Shown here in pieces: positions 1-12,250 of a stretch of DNA of 64,000 nt. Position 1 is the first letter of the stretch. Every line of letters starts with the position of its first letter. The position numbers were made by a program, and so were the translations under genes. The notes under the pieces are model-generated. The model saw only the letters and a program-made list of their open reading frames with translations. It had not been told where the DNA came from and searched no databases. The DNA comes from Eleginops maclovinus (Eukaryota > Chordata > Actinopteri > Perciformes > Eleginopidae), in the NCBI RefSeq assembly GCF_036324505.1, contig NC_086354.1:21891207-21955206 (forward strand), read 5' to 3'.

Positions 1-308
1 GCTTTAAATGCTAATGAGCTGCTGTTGGCCACGCCCCTCTGTGACGTGATTGGTTTAAAAAAACACAATGGTGCTCTAGGATGAGATTCAGGTGATCAGG
101 TGGACGGGTGTTACCTTGGTTGGTTATTAGCTAATGGTTTCACAACCCAAAAAAACATCACAAATTGGACAAAATCTGATCAGCTGATTTTCAGACTGGT
201 TTTTATATCGATGGATCAGGACAGAAAGAGAGAGGATCTTTTTTACTGAAACTTTTAGAGGGGACATATTTAGGTATAAGTGGATTTTGCATTATAGGTG
301 ACCTTTAA
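1..308. mobile_element. MITE fragment ending in TTAA
   Basis: The segment ends GCATTATAGGTGACCTTTAA, so its right terminus reads AAAGGTCACCTATAATGC inward from a TTAA. Piggybac-type fish MITEs have TTAA target sites. The left end is outside the window. The interior ATTGGTTTAAA and GGTGATCAGG stretches have no coding sense. Confidence 0.45.
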
Positions 309-1269
309 GGACGTCTTTACTCACAAATCAAGCACTGTGACATCATCACCCCCCCCCCACCCACCCCTCCTCGTCTGACTAAATTTCTGTTCCTCTTCGT
401 GCCTGGTAGGGGCGGAGAGGGAGTAAACAAAAAAGTCTTTGGGCAGAAGACTCGGCCATTGTTGGCGAGTCGACATTTCTGCTGGAGCACATGATGTTTT
501 TGCATTTTGTTCTCGAATATTTATTAACGTCTTTTTGAATTGGAACAAAACAAATGCATTTAGGAAAGAGGAAGGGACTTTCCTGCCCGTTTCTTTTAAT
601 AGCATTTTTTTGTTCTCAAAATCTGCCTATTTAGCTAATAAATGCTCCACTTTATTTACCATGACACCACTAACTTTGTCAGTGTGCTGTTTGTCTCTGA
701 TAAGGACGTGTAAAGTGGGCAGTGGAGGAAAGAAAGAGCATATTTACTAAATACTGTACTAATTAATTTTGAGGTTACTTGAGGATTAGCATTTTCTGCT
801 TCTTCATACCTCTACCCTATTACATTTTAGAGGGACACACTACAGCTTTGACTCTACTAAAGGTATCCGACAGCTTAAGTTACTGTCTATATTGATATAC
901 AAAAAACTAAAAGGAAGAAGTGCTTATTAATTTTTGTACTTTAGTATTTGAATGCTGGACTTTGACTTGTAAGCATTTGTTTTTACAGTGTGTTATTACT
1001 ACTATTACTTAGGTAAAACACAGGCATTGTTCCACCTCCCTGAGTTTATCACAGCTTTTCTGCAGAACTCAGCTGCGACTGAATGCAGACGGGTGCACAA
1101 GAGTGGATGGAAAACAGCAAAATGTGGAGCTGTAAAACTAAAACAATGAGCCTTAAAATGAACCGTTTGAAGCTCACCTTAAATTTGTCCCATGGAAATC
1201 TAAAGAGGCAGCTTTAAAGTGTGTAATGTCTATAAGCACCAATGAGCAGAGTGTGAATGTGTGTCTTAC
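309..1269. other. mpz intron 2, non-coding
   Basis: No exon 3 could be found here. Positions about 740-1015 contain a decayed repeat with phrases such as GCTTCTTCATACCTCTAC and AAGTACTTTTACTT-like words, which resembles the MITE at 39892-40441. The rest shows nothing I recognise. Confidence 0.5.
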
Positions 1270-1436
1270 AGAGATGCTGTCCCGGGATCCGTCGGGCCTG
1301 TATGTCCAGGAGAAGGTGACGTCCTCTGAGGTCATGCGCCAGGAGAAGAAGGAGCAGGAGAGGCGGATGTCGGAGCCCAGCAGGGCGTGGCGCTCCCAGC
1401 CGGTGTAGATCGCTATGCCCTCGGTCTGCTCGGGCA
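1270..1436 (-). CDS. mpz: mpz-like exon 2 (first half of Ig V domain)
   Basis: After the acceptor CTCCTGCAG the exon reads VPEQTEGIAIYTGWERHALL, then GSDIRLSCSFFSW, and ends SRDSIS before GTAAGA. The coding length of 167 bases and the phases (1 to 0) fit the P0 family. Confidence 0.8.
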
Positions 1437-3285
1437 CTGCAGGAGCAAAACACGAGGATTCATTCACAAACATCACCACGAGACGAAGGATTGAGGGAGA
1501 GCAAGATGCTTTTGCTTTAATATTAGCATAAATATTGACTCGATAACTCATTGTAACTACAACCTGCAGCAGAATGTGATCAGCATTTCCATCTGCACTA
1601 CTTTTATTTTTTAGCAGAGAGCAAAATTTGTGCAGGAATATAAATCATTCATGCAGAAATGGCTACATGAGTAGAACATTTCAAAAACACAGTTGTTTGG
1701 AAAACATAATCAATATCACATCCTTACTTACATTTTAATTAGTACAAACTCCTTCAGTTTATGTGACATATTTAATATTATTAATACTTGGAGAATAAAG
1801 ACACTAAAGATATCATTGGAAAGCTAAGAATCTCATCTTTTGAACTGTTTAAAACTCAAAATGTTTTTCAAGGTTAAAGTGACTTTTAATCAAAATCTCC
1901 TGCATTTTTCCTCGATTCACTACATTTCTGAAAAATGTTCAACTCATAACTCCCATTACCATGCATCACCTTTCCCTCTGAAATCTTTCAAATCAATCCC
2001 AGATACTCAGCTATGCACCCACACACACACAGTTAATCTGCACATTTAGTGGTGTCAGATCCACCATCGATTCAGACGTGCACTCAGTTAATATTTGGAT
2101 GAACACTGGAATATTAGCGCGAGCCTCTCAAAGTCAAAGGGGAACATCCTTTTCTCCATTAATATGGATTACGTTGGCTTAATCATGTGCACTGTTTATG
2201 CTTGAATAATATCTAATGATCGATGTTAATTTGGTTTTGGCTGCAGAATCAATATTTTACTTCCCTCAAAAATGCACTCAGCATCTCAAGCAGCCACCGC
2301 AGCCTCTGCAACAGCAGCCGGAACAACATCATATTTCTATTGTTCGGTTTCACTTTGAGCCACAGTATTCTCACGGCTACATTAACACTAATGCCCGTAA
2401 GTGTTGCAGAGCTTTACGCTTTCTTTTTCTTTTATCACCCGGAGAGTTAAAGTTCACAGCTTTTAATGCAACAGTGAACACGGTCAGCGCAGCAAACGAG
2501 TCAATGAACTCACGCTTGACATTTTCAATTAAAATCCTGACAAAAAAGCTGCAAATATGTGACAGGCGGGGCGCACGGAGAGCCGTCTGCTTGAGAGCAA
2601 AATACTGAAGCCTCCATTTAAAAGTCATAATATTGCTTTAGATAGACCAACTCTATAAAGAGGAGCACACAGGGACAGTGCTGGGTCATTAAGACACACC
2701 TGAGATAATAAATAGGTGAAGATATTCATTGAAATCTGCTTTGGTTTAGTTTTAATCCAGTGTAAAAGGACATTTTCTATTTACAAATATCACCTACTTC
2801 TGTGCTGTTTCTCCTTGAGCAGGCAGTGTAAACTTGGCAGTGAAGAGCATTACATAATAATATAAGAACTGCACTTAAAAACACTTTTAAGGTACTTATA
2901 TTTCCAATATTTTGCTTCTTCTGACATTAACTCTACAGAATATCAGAGGGACATATTGTAGTTTTGACATCTGTAGTAACTTTACATATTGAGATTAAGT
3001 TGGAAAAGCACTTTTTACTTTTTGTCCTTTAAGTCAATTTTCAACGTAAGATCAATTCATCCCGACTCAGCCTTTTGACCATCAGTTTTCAGGTTAGTTC
3101 TGCAGAAGAAAACACGCTTTTCATCATATCCTCATTTAACCTTTAACCCCACATGAGATGTAAGATCATTTCAACATCTCTGTGGGTGACTTCAACTCAA
3201 AATTGAAAAAAAGAAGAAGTTAAATCTGTTTTTTTTTACCTATTCCCAGGAGGAGAACCGACGCCAGCGCCACAAACGTCAGCAT
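1270..3285 (-). CDS. mpz: Myelin protein zero-like Ig membrane protein, exons 1-2 only (3' part beyond window)
   Basis: Exon 1 is 3240-3285 and exon 2 is 1270-1436; they join in phase 1 to give 71 residues. MLTFVALASVLLLGI is a hydrophobic signal peptide. IAIYTGWERHALLGSDIRLS then starts an Ig V domain with its first disulfide Cys (residue 43, LSCSF) and core Trp (residue 59, FSWTYRPDGSRDSIS). Human P0 reads LHCSF and ITWRYQPEGGRDAIS-like sequence at the same places. Exon 2 is 167 bases, the size I recall for MPZ exon 2. P0 is the adhesive protein that compacts Schwann-cell myelin (and in fish also central myelin). Exon 3, with FHYAKG and the second Cys, is not in 1-1269 and must lie left of the window. 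A paralogue such as mpzl1 or mpzl3 is possible, but SRDSIS fits P0 best. Confidence 0.75.
1437..3239 (-). other. mpz-like intron 1, non-coding
   Basis: The intron runs between the signal-peptide exon and the first Ig exon. Positions about 2855-3035 hold another decayed copy of the repeat at 740-1015 (shared GCTTCTTCTGACATTAACTC and AGAGGGACATATTGTAGTTT phrases). Nothing else is recognised. Confidence 0.6.
3240..3285 (-). CDS. mpz: mpz-like exon 1 (signal peptide)
   Basis: The ATG at 3285-3283 opens MLTFVALASVLLLGI, an uncharged hydrophobic leader. The donor is ATAG/GTAAAA at 3239. Ig-superfamily genes normally have a phase 1 intron here, as seen. The frame upstream is open for about 43 more codons, but that stretch is Ser/Pro-rich and not leader-like, so this ATG is the better start. 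Confidence 0.75.
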
Positions 3286-3459
3286 GGTTTCAGGCTTGTT
3301 CCGGGAGACTGATGCTGCAGAACAGGAGTCTGTCGAGGAAGAGGAGGGAAGGCGAGTGGAAGGAGGAAAAGAAAGAAAGTGGAGTGGAGTGGAGGGGTCA
3401 CAACACCAGGACACAGGTCTTCAAAACAGGACAACAACAGGAAACCCACTGTCCCCTGG

Positions 3460-3478
3460 TTTATACCCAACCACACCC
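3460..3478 (-). promoter_or_regulatory. Candidate mpz core promoter: TATAAA with CACCC box
   Basis: The minus strand reads GGGGTGTGGTTGGGTATAAA, ending at 3460. TATAAA lies 180 bases before the ATG, which predicts a start near 3430 and a 5' UTR of about 145 bases. The GGGTGTGG box is a KLF/EGR-type site just upstream. Seen in sequence; use as promoter is inferred. Confidence 0.5.
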
Positions 3479-6400
3479 CTCACACAGGCCCCGGCCCGGC
3501 CCATTCCTCCTCTCCACACACACCCCCTGACCTCCACCCCTCCTGTTGATCTCATGGATACACACATTATCTTTTTGAAGTAGAATAAGGAGGCACCTGT
3601 AGCTGGTCAACTAAGGAGGTAAACAATGGGTTCCTTTTGCGAATTTGGCAAAAAAAACTCTGTGAAGCGTTACACCATCATGACTGTGTTAGATCACCCC
3701 CCCTGTGATGAGAGAGGGAATGCTAATCAACACTTAGCATGGTGGCACTAACAGGACGTCATGACCATCTGCAGTACAGCGATCACTGCTCATATGTAAA
3801 TATCACATGGGGAGCTGTGTGTTTACAGTGAAGGACGAGGAAGAGGGGGGGTGGGGGATCCTGCAGCGAGGTCAGACCAGTGCTCTCCCCTCCCTCACCC
3901 CTAGTCTCTCCTCTCCTTGCACTTTCACCGGGTCTGACTCCATAAACAAAGCCCCGACTCTTTGCTCGCTGTCCTCCCTCTCTCCAGATTCCTGCCGTTT
4001 GCTGACGTCTAGCACTTGGAGACAATGGAGAGAGGGGGGGGACTGACCGCCTGTCAATGGCGCTTTCTTCCTCCCTTGCTTCTCCCTTTATGTCTCCATG
4101 CTAACTGCTTGTGCCCGAGACAAAGCTTTTTATTCAAAAAATGGAGCGCCCACTTTTCTCTTTTTCCAGTAACACAGACAGCGATGGAGTGGGGAGAGAC
4201 CTGCTATATATAGATGGGTTGATATGAGGACAGGACACAGAGACATGAGACAGATACAGAAGCAGGACATGGGGAGAAAAAGAGCAGACATGCTGGGGTG
4301 GAATTTCTGCAACAAAAAAAATCTTCCTTTTTTAGAGGCCTCATTCCATCATTTTGTCACATGTCATAAATATGCATCAATTTAGCCGCTGGCATCGTAC
4401 TCGTGGATACATGCACAAATTAATGGTCTGCGATGCTCGTCCAGCTTCAGGAAACACACAGGCTGGATCCACATTTTCCCCAAAATGAAGTTTAAAATAT
4501 CAGTCATGATTTGACTGCCTCTGCCCCCCTTGGGAAATGCATGGGGAATGAGCTGCTCCAAATACAAGTCAAATAATTATGAAAAGGAAAGTAAAAATTG
4601 TGAGTAAAAATTTGCTTGGTAGGATTTCTTGAAATAAGAGGGGATGTTTAGATAAATCAGATGTTGGGGGCCTTTTTTATTTATATTTGACCAGAATCAG
4701 GAAATGTTGGGTTACAAAACAAGCCACAAATGCTCAAAAGTTTTCACTTTTTTGTTGATTTTCTAATAAAAATCGTCTTTTACAAGATAGGCCCCTAAAT
4801 CTCAGGGCATTGTAAGTTATTAGGCGTTACATGAAGTGTAAAGACATATGCTGACATAGGTATTAGACAAATATACTTGGCAAGTCTTCCAGTTGGTAGT
4901 GTAGAGGAGACACTTGACAAGGAGGTCCACTCCATCGTCTTCACTGCGGTTTCGTTGAGCCTGATTACCCAGGCTTCCTCTGCTGGATCTTCTTCTTGGC
5001 TGAGACGGCAGCAGAGCATTTAGCGACAGATTGACTTTTGCTTACATTTGAGACCGAGGAATAAATTCTTGCCACTTGTGAAATATTGCAACCACTCATT
5101 CATCTTAACACCCCAAATACCCCTGCCGACGGATCAGCTGAACAAAATGGACCATCTGCCAACTTGTTGGCGCCATCAACTGTCTAAGCTTTGGCTTGAA
5201 CGTCTGAATCGCGACATCCTTAACAATTATGGCAGATCCTGCCTTCAGGCCCCGGAGAAACAGGGGGATTCTTTATGAGCCTGGCAGGTGTGGAGCGTGG
5301 CAGCCGCCCAAACTCGTCAGCGCCGAGTGACGGTGGCAGCGGCAATGGCTCAGCTTGGCAGGCAGTAACTGTATCACATATAGAGCGAAGGCCCCCGTTC
5401 CTTGAGCTGGCAGCCGTGTAGCACACTAATGCAGGAGAGGGAGAGCTTATCTGCAGCTGAATTATACAGAGAGGAGGTGAGAGAGAGAGGTAGTACTGAG
5501 AAACGGACGGAGAAAACACCATTCATACAGCCATTTAGAGGTTTTTGCTAAATTATACATCAGTCGTCAGCTGCACTTTAGTGATATTGGGGTGGACAAG
5601 GCTTCATATCAATTGGTGTTATTAGAGATGAATGAATACGCAAATTACCCCCGGCTTCAGCCACGGTGAGAATGAAACCGTCTTCACTGTCAGCCTGTGT
5701 AACTCATCAGGCTTGTTTTTCTGCCGGTTGATACAGTGGACTCAGCATTTGGTGAAGGCAAGTCATTAGACACCCGTAGAAATGTGCAGAGCATTTTTAC
5801 TTGTGATATTGTAATTTTCTTTGATGTAGAATTATTCCCAATGGCAGGAGGGAGAAAAACAAACATACCGAGCGCACATTGAAAAGACCGGGGATAATCA
5901 GTCTGGGAAAGAGTCCCGAGCTGTAGATGTTGGCGCTCTTGTCAACTCTCTGCATGTCTAATTTTTTCTGCAGTGTTGGGTATGTTTGTCACAGTGCAGC
6001 GGTGATCACAAGGCGGCCTGGCAGATGTGCAGCATGAGGATGTCTTTATCAGAGAGCGGAGGGCTTCTGTGAATGGAGAGCGTCTTTAAGATGGGACTGG
6101 AGGGTTTATCGCTGGTCAAATCAGGGAGAGACACAGAAGAAATACACACCACAGGCTGGTTCACTGCAAGGTCAAAAGACTAATGACCGTCGACAATGAT
6201 CCGATGGAGAGCTCTGCAGTCCGACCCCCTTAAGCACAAGCCTCTCAGTGTGGGCCAAAGTGAAGCGCTGACAAGTGGGCAACAACAACCACCGTCGCCA
6301 TCACAAACCAATCATAAAGTGTTCTCGCAAACGACTCCATCGGCTCACAGTTGTGCTGCAGGGGTTGGATAATCAAGCGAAACATTTCCATAACCAAATA

Positions 6401-6789
6401 AGGCAAATGAGCCATGGCGAGCAATTGGCCAGAAAACTGTCAAAAGTTAATGCTAGGAGGCAGGATTAAGTATAAATACAGCAGTGTGGTTCTCTAATAG
6501 GACACCAGTTCAAAGCCTGCAGACTAAAACAAGATCTGGAGTCAGAAAGTGCAACTAAATATGACTAGAAATGGTTTAAATCGTAAGCATTTAGTGCACT
6601 GATTCCCAACCAGATATATCTGCAGTTGCTTATGAGTAGATGGGGGGATTGTGGAGATTAAACTATCTGAAACATTAAAAGATTACTCATCGTGTAAATA
6701 AAAGTGTGAATAACTAACAGTTGTTCAAAGGGACAGGGTAAAGTAGCACATGAACATATGGAATTGTTAGTTTAACACCAGATAAAGCT
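3479..6789. other. Intergenic DNA upstream of mpz
   Basis: The stretch contains CT-rich and GA-rich runs near 3840-4060 and possible regulatory sites, but no exon, tRNA or transposon that I can support. The open frames here are short and have no family resemblance. Confidence 0.5.
3945..3965 (-). promoter_or_regulatory. Inverted CAAAG/CTTTG pair, possible Sox dimer site
   Basis: The plus strand reads AACAAAG, eight bases, then CTTTGC. Facing Sox half-sites are how SOX10 binds known P0 enhancers. The left half matches WWCAAAG; the right half is imperfect. It is about 500 bases upstream of the predicted mpz start. Confidence 0.25.
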
Positions 6790-7265
6790 TTGGAGAGGAC
6801 ATGTTCTGCTCATTTCCTGGTTCATATTTGTATTTTCTTCTTCTCCTGGGACATGTCTCCATGCTTTAATGTTCAGAAAGCTCTTTATTTTTCTCATACT
6901 GCCTGTGCTGCAGCACCTCGTTTCACCCTCTGTCTGAAACCAGAGCCCAGTCTGCTCTGATTGGTTAGCTGGCCGGGCTCTGTTGTGATTGGTCAAACCG
7001 TTAGAGATGTCCCGCCCCTTAGCCTATCAGTATAATGTGTTGAAGTGACAATAGTTAGTGTTAGCTAGTGATGTCACTATGTTAAAGAAGTAAAGAAATG
7101 AGTCCAATTTGGGCGTTTCAGGCAGGGGGGGGGGGGGGGGAGAGAAACTCCCTCTGGAGGGAACACAGGAATGTTAGCCTCTTCAGACCATTTACATGCA
7201 CAAAAACCTTTATAACACACCATAGGAACAGGAAACACCCAAAAACACAATAGGGCCCCTTTAGA
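6790..7265 (+). mobile_element. AAAGAGGC-ended MITE, copy 1
   Basis: This is the fullest copy of a repeat of about 440-475 bases seen several times in this window. Shared landmarks in order are CTCCTGGGACATGTCTCC, CTCATACTGCCTGTGCTGC, two ATTGG boxes (6960 and 6988), TCCCGCCCCTTAGCCTAT and AATAGGGCC. A G16 run sits at 7125-7140. Confidence 0.7.
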
Positions 7266-7968
7266 TAATTGGTGGTGTGAATGATGGGATACCTGAGCTC
7301 ACCCGTTGCAGCTCTGGGGGTAAACATGACGTATAAAGGATCAGAGCTACTGATTTAGAGGTCATCTAGCTCACTGGTGTTCAGCAGCTTCTTGCAGGAA
7401 TTAAGGTCGTTAATGAACAAGGTGAATAAAAGCTTTTTGGGTTCCAGGTGGGCACATTAAAGGGGACCTACTACAAACAACAATGCTTGTTTCATGTTCA
7501 AGGGACTAAGACTTCTACCTACTGTGAGAAAGGTGACTTTTGTAGCCGAAAGCTAGAGAGGGGGAAGTCGAGTGACGTTACAGAGCAACAAAGATGGCAG
7601 GCTGGTTGGTTGGTCTCTGTCTTTGATCCAGACTGAAATGTTGGTACCTGTATGAATTGCCATGAAACCGTACAAACATTCATGGCCTTAATAAAAATCC
7701 TTCTGTATTTTTTACTTTTTATCAGGCTGGTTAAAATCTGTGTGTCAAATACTTTGGTGTATGATCATCACCTGAAGAGATGCCATACATTCGAGTCTCA
7801 TGATCTTTAAGCTAACTAGCATGCTAACATACAAAGCTAAGACGGTGTCCATTGAAAAGATTAAACCTGCCTGCTTGACATCATGTCACTGTGCTTCCAT
7901 TTGGACTCTGTGTCTGCTTTACCCCAAACCAGTTATAATAGATTCGTACACTCATCCCACTTTGTATT

Positions 7969-8031
7969 GCAGCTTCTTCACAGCAATTTCCCTCGGGTTG
8001 CTAAATAAAGTTTTATCTTATCTAAATCAAA
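7969..8031 (+). mobile_element. LINE 3' tail fragment
   Basis: The text AATTTCCCTCGGGTTGCTAA then ATAAAGTTTTATCTTATC is the typical end of fish Rex1-like LINEs, which finish in AATAAAGTATCTATC-like repeats. Only the tail is present. Confidence 0.55.
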
Positions 8032-9113
8032 GCTTAACCAAAGCAGTTGCTTAACACAACAGTTTCACTTTTTTACAATGGAGAGATGTGGCTGTGTTTC
8101 CAGAGAGGGAAGGACTCAGGAGGTCATTTACAAACAATATATTCTCATTTAACTTGGAGGACTTGTTGGCACAGATACACACGACTTGTGCTAGTTGAAG
8201 TGAGCTGATGAAGTGCCCTGATGAGTCACACAGCGCAGTCTCTCTCTCGTTGAAGGCCTAACACCCTTTCAGAGAGGAGCCTAGGAGGATGAGGGAAATT
8301 GCATAAAGGACCCAAAAATGAGGGGGCCTGACATCATCAAATCCGAAAGGTTACTGGCCAACGCTCGGGCCTCCTGCTCAAGAAAAACACGATTGATATT
8401 CTGCGGTTTTGGCCGCGGACAATAGCCGGGTCTGTCCCTCCCTCTATCATAGCCTGGCATGGCAGAGATGTCACAGAGAGCACCAAACAAATGGATGGAG
8501 GGATAGCCGAGGGATGGAGGGATGGGGAGGAGGAGGAGGAGGAGGAGGAGAACAAACGCATTGTTCACGGGATGGAGAAAGGGGTATTGTGAAAATGACA
8601 GATAGCTTATGTGGGAGAATGGGGTTGGGGGGAGAGGGGGAGACAAAAGCAGAGAGAAAAGGTGAAACCTGGCATTTATTTTTTTTTTTTTATAGATACC
8701 CACTTTTTTTTCTTTGTAGTTGGAGGTAATCCATAACTCTGCTTGGGGGGACACTTCAGAAAACTTTAAAGACAAACACAGCGGAGACAATTTCAGCAGC
8801 GAGGAGCCTGCCTTTCATCTGTCACAACAACACAGATCAGTTCTGCGGCATTCTATATAAATCAAGCTCCACGCTGCAAAGCCCCCAGTGGCTCCTTAAC
8901 ATGTAGCGAGGCAACAGAGGCAGGGGAGCAGGTAGGTTTGCAAATGCGACTCTCCCCCCCCTCCCCCCGGGACACGAGTGAACGGGTGACTTGATGTGAA
9001 CTAACAGCACAGCTGTTTGAACACAGGCTAGGACCTCGGCGGCGATGGAGGCCACTGTGCTGCAATGCCCCGCAGGCGTGTGATAGGAGCCAGCTGCCCC
9101 CCTCCGTAAACAT

Positions 9114-9115
<2 letters not shown>

Positions 9116-9160
<45 letters not shown>
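9116..9160 (+). repeat. (CA)n microsatellite
   Basis: A perfect dinucleotide array of 45 bases. Confidence 0.95.
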
Positions 9161-9163
<3 letters not shown>

Positions 9164-10129
9164 AAAAACAAATTCATTCAAACATGAACAAAACAGGAAA
9201 TGGAGACAGTAAGCTTGCAGGCAAAGGTCCATAAACACCCCCCCCCCCCTCCACGTACACAATCAGACGTATACAAATGAACAGACAGCGAGTCAACCTT
9301 CAGAGTGATTCCCAACAAAAAGCCGGGATCATGCTACACAGTGTGGAATCGAGTTTATTACATATTTGCATTTCTCAATACTTCATGCTCTGCCGCCTGC
9401 TTGATTTTCATTTCACTGTTTTTTTTTTGTTCCCGTTCCTCACATTCTTTCTCACGCCAACTTCTAAAGCAACAGTACAGCTGACAAGTGCTATTTGAAT
9501 TTCAAATTTGACTAACACCAGCGGGTCCCTTGTTTCTATTCAAAAAATAGACGAGATGTGATGATGATATTACAATATAAGTGTCAGATGTAGCGCGCAG
9601 CGGGGGGAATATATTCCAAGAGCAAACTGGGAGGAAAAAACACCTTTAAATCTTCACCAGGGGAATGAAGGGAAATATGAGTATGGTACAGATCAACAAC
9701 AGTGGCAGATAGAAAGGGTAGTCAAATGTGGACCTGGCATTTCCACAATTATTCTAGCACAATGGCATCTTTCTCAAACTCCCCTTCTGCAGACACAAGA
9801 CACAGCCCACACGCACAAATAACAGGCAAACCACCAGCCGTGCAGTATGCATACTCGCATGCCGGGGTAGCACAACAAATGTTGACCTCACAGGCACTCC
9901 AGTATAGGAAATATAACCCACTCTGCATGAGGAAACAGTGACATGCCACATACAGTGCGAGTCACCACAGAACTGGCGAAGATTTACATGCAAATGATCC
10001 TGCGGACTAGCCGCTGCTGTTAAATTGCACACTTGATGAATGCCTTCTTGCAGCACAGGAGAATGCCGGCTCACCGACGCTTGTAATTTATTTCCTGCAT
10101 CTCATCCTGTTCAGCACAAGTCCCTGCTG

Positions 10130-10990
10130 CTCAACTGGAGCTATGCATTTATGATCCTAGTTCACGTCTCGCACAGATCGAAAAAAACAACCGTGCTTTT
10201 GGCTCTTTGAGGCTGTGGTTAAAAAGGACAGTTCATCATAAAAACATATCTTCCCTCTCACCTGTTATGCCATTAATCAGTCTAGATTGTTTGGGAGTTT
10301 GTTTATGATAATGGAACTACATATCCCTCGCTTATGGTGCTGAAAGCAGCCAAAAAATACTTGTCACGTTGCTGGAAACCATGACACAGTTACCCAAGAT
10401 AATCCAGCTAAGGCTCTCTTTAGCTGTGCATTACTTAGCAGCTATTGCCTCCTAAACGTTACTCAGATCAACAAGTCTATGGCCATGGCTCTTTAGGGCT
10501 TTAGTTAAAAGGGAGAGCACTCCTTTCTGCAGCATCACACCCAAGGAAGCATGCATCTACTTATGTACGCAAAGGCCTGTGCATTACTTGCCTACTAGAC
10601 CTTACCCAGATATAAAACAAGTCTATAGCCATGCTTTCAAATCTTCAAGGCTTTATTTAAAGACATCAATTATCCACCTTTTTCACTTGTGCCTGTAATG
10701 CCATATCACACTCCAGATTGTTTAGTTTGCGTTGCCTTTACTAGCTAGTGTGAGCCATTTCTAAAAACTCAACAGCATTGTCTCTTCACCACAAACCATG
10801 ACCCGGTAACTGAAGGTAATCAAGACTATAATGTGAGCAGTCTCATTCAGGAACCGTTGACTTCCTGCAGTATAAAACAAGTGCATGCTCTTGGCTCTTT
10901 AAGGCGGTAGTTGAAAGGCCTGATTGCAAGAAATCATGACCTCGTAACTCAAGGTTATCCATTCGGCCGTGAGCAGTTCCACTTCCTTTC
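10130..10990 (+). repeat. Degenerate tandem repeat, about four units
   Basis: GGCTCTTTRAGGC-type phrases followed by GTTAAAA recur near 10200, 10490, 10640 (weaker) and 10890. ATGACNCNGTAACNCAAGGT-like phrases recur near 10378, 10797 and 10935. CTGTTATGCCATNNNNCA...AGATTGTTT recurs near 10263 and 10693. Spacing varies from about 150 to 290 bases, so it is an old compound satellite. Not a CRISPR array: units are long and diverged. Confidence 0.6.
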
Positions 10991-11790
10991 TGCAGACGCA
11001 CATGGAGCCATCTGCTCATCACGGAGGCTCTTTTCAGCCAGCCAACGTTACAGCTCAGACGAAAAGGACACCGTTAATGTTTACTTCTCTCGCTCTCACA
11101 TGCCCGTGTGACATTTGAATTGTCATGCGTCCTCTTGCACAGCGATACGGACGGATTAAGTTTGGTGCAAATAAAATAGTTCCTACATAATGCCGACTAC
11201 AAGGTTCATCATGGAGTGTCTTGAGTAACCAGGTCACGGTGTATTAAAAGAGACATTGTTGAAGAGTTATTAAATGTATTTCTTTACCGTTTGGAGCATC
11301 AGGAGCAAAGTGACATCTATATTGGCGAGAAGGCCGACATCCCTAAGGCCGATACCTCTGACCCTCACACCAAAGCAATGCAGATTGATAAATGGTACTA
11401 CAGGTAAGAGGAAGAATGTGTGTTTTTGATTTTGGGGTGAACTGTCACTTAGCTTAAATGCCAATCTGTTTTGAAATAATGCTAAGGTGCAAATCAGCAC
11501 TGCATACAAAGGTACATTTGGACAGTATTTGGACAAAGTGACATTTTTATTATGATATTGGTGTGGATGAAAAGTCAGATGATCAGGAAAGAGATTACAA
11601 TGCATCCTCAGAGGGATTTGAATGTAAAATTGCCAAATCTATCCAATAGTTTGAGAGATTCCACTCAAAAACACTCATGGTGTCGCTAAAGGGAAAATCA
11701 GTAGGGTGTTTCCACTGGGGACCATGAATTTTGTAGCTCCAGTATATAGTGTGGCACCACTGCCAACACACTCACAGTAATAGAAACGTG
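10991..11790. other. Intergenic DNA, nothing recognised
   Basis: There is no exon-like frame, RNA gene or repeat boundary that I can support in this stretch. Confidence 0.5.
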
Positions 11791-12250
11791 GGTACCACTT
11801 TACAATAAGACCACCCTTATAAAGGATTGATAAAGGGTTATTAATTAGGTTGTAAACACTTTATTGATCATTAAGGACCATTTATAAACCAGTTCTAACA
11901 TAGTTTTCATACATCAACACAGGCTCACTATTTGGCAAGATGACTACGCCTTAAATTTGCTACCTAGCTTCCTTCCTCTTCTTCATCAGCCACTTCCTCG
12001 GTATCTGTTGTTCACTGAGTTGATTCTCCCCCGATCCATCTTGATGTTTCTTAGCATCACTTAAGCTAAGTAGCAATATAATGCTTAGGAGTACAGGTAA
12101 ATGTAGGCTCACTATTTGGCATGCAACCGGTCACAGTGGCCCTGTTTATCTCTTGTCTTATTGATGATTTATAAAGTGTTCACAACCTAATTAATAAATG
12201 ACTTACAAACTAAACCCTTTATAAGGGTGGTCTTGTTGTAAAGTGGTACC
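11791..12250. mobile_element. 460-bp fold-back MITE
   Basis: The left end reads GGTACCACTTTACAATAAGA and the right end is its near-perfect reverse complement (GGTACCACTTTACAACAAGA inward). Complementarity continues for about 90 bases on each side, including CCACCCTTATAAAGG. The interior carries a direct repeat of AGGCTCACTATTTGGCA at 11921 and 12105. It has no coding sequence. No clear target duplication is visible. Confidence 0.8.

Larger units (their letters stand above)
7266..10129. other. Intergenic DNA with simple repeats
   Basis: It holds a LINE-type tail at 7969-8031, an AGG trinucleotide run at 8529-8550, a (CA)n array at 9116-9160 and C/G runs near 8957 and 9239. No gene is evident; frames over the CA array are artefacts. 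Confidence 0.5.

Noticed and set aside
321..605. Candidate mpz exon 3
   Set aside because: None of the frames in 1-1269 shows FHYAKG, the second Ig Cys or a transmembrane segment.
3284..3583. 99-codon plus-strand frame
   Set aside because: Antisense to mpz exon 1 and its promoter; biased composition, no domain.
8281..8790. 169-codon minus-strand frame
   Set aside because: Runs through low-complexity Leu/Ser codons over an AGG repeat; no splice or family support.
10130..10990. Possible CRISPR or other regular array
   Set aside because: Units are long, diverged and unevenly spaced, and the DNA is vertebrate.
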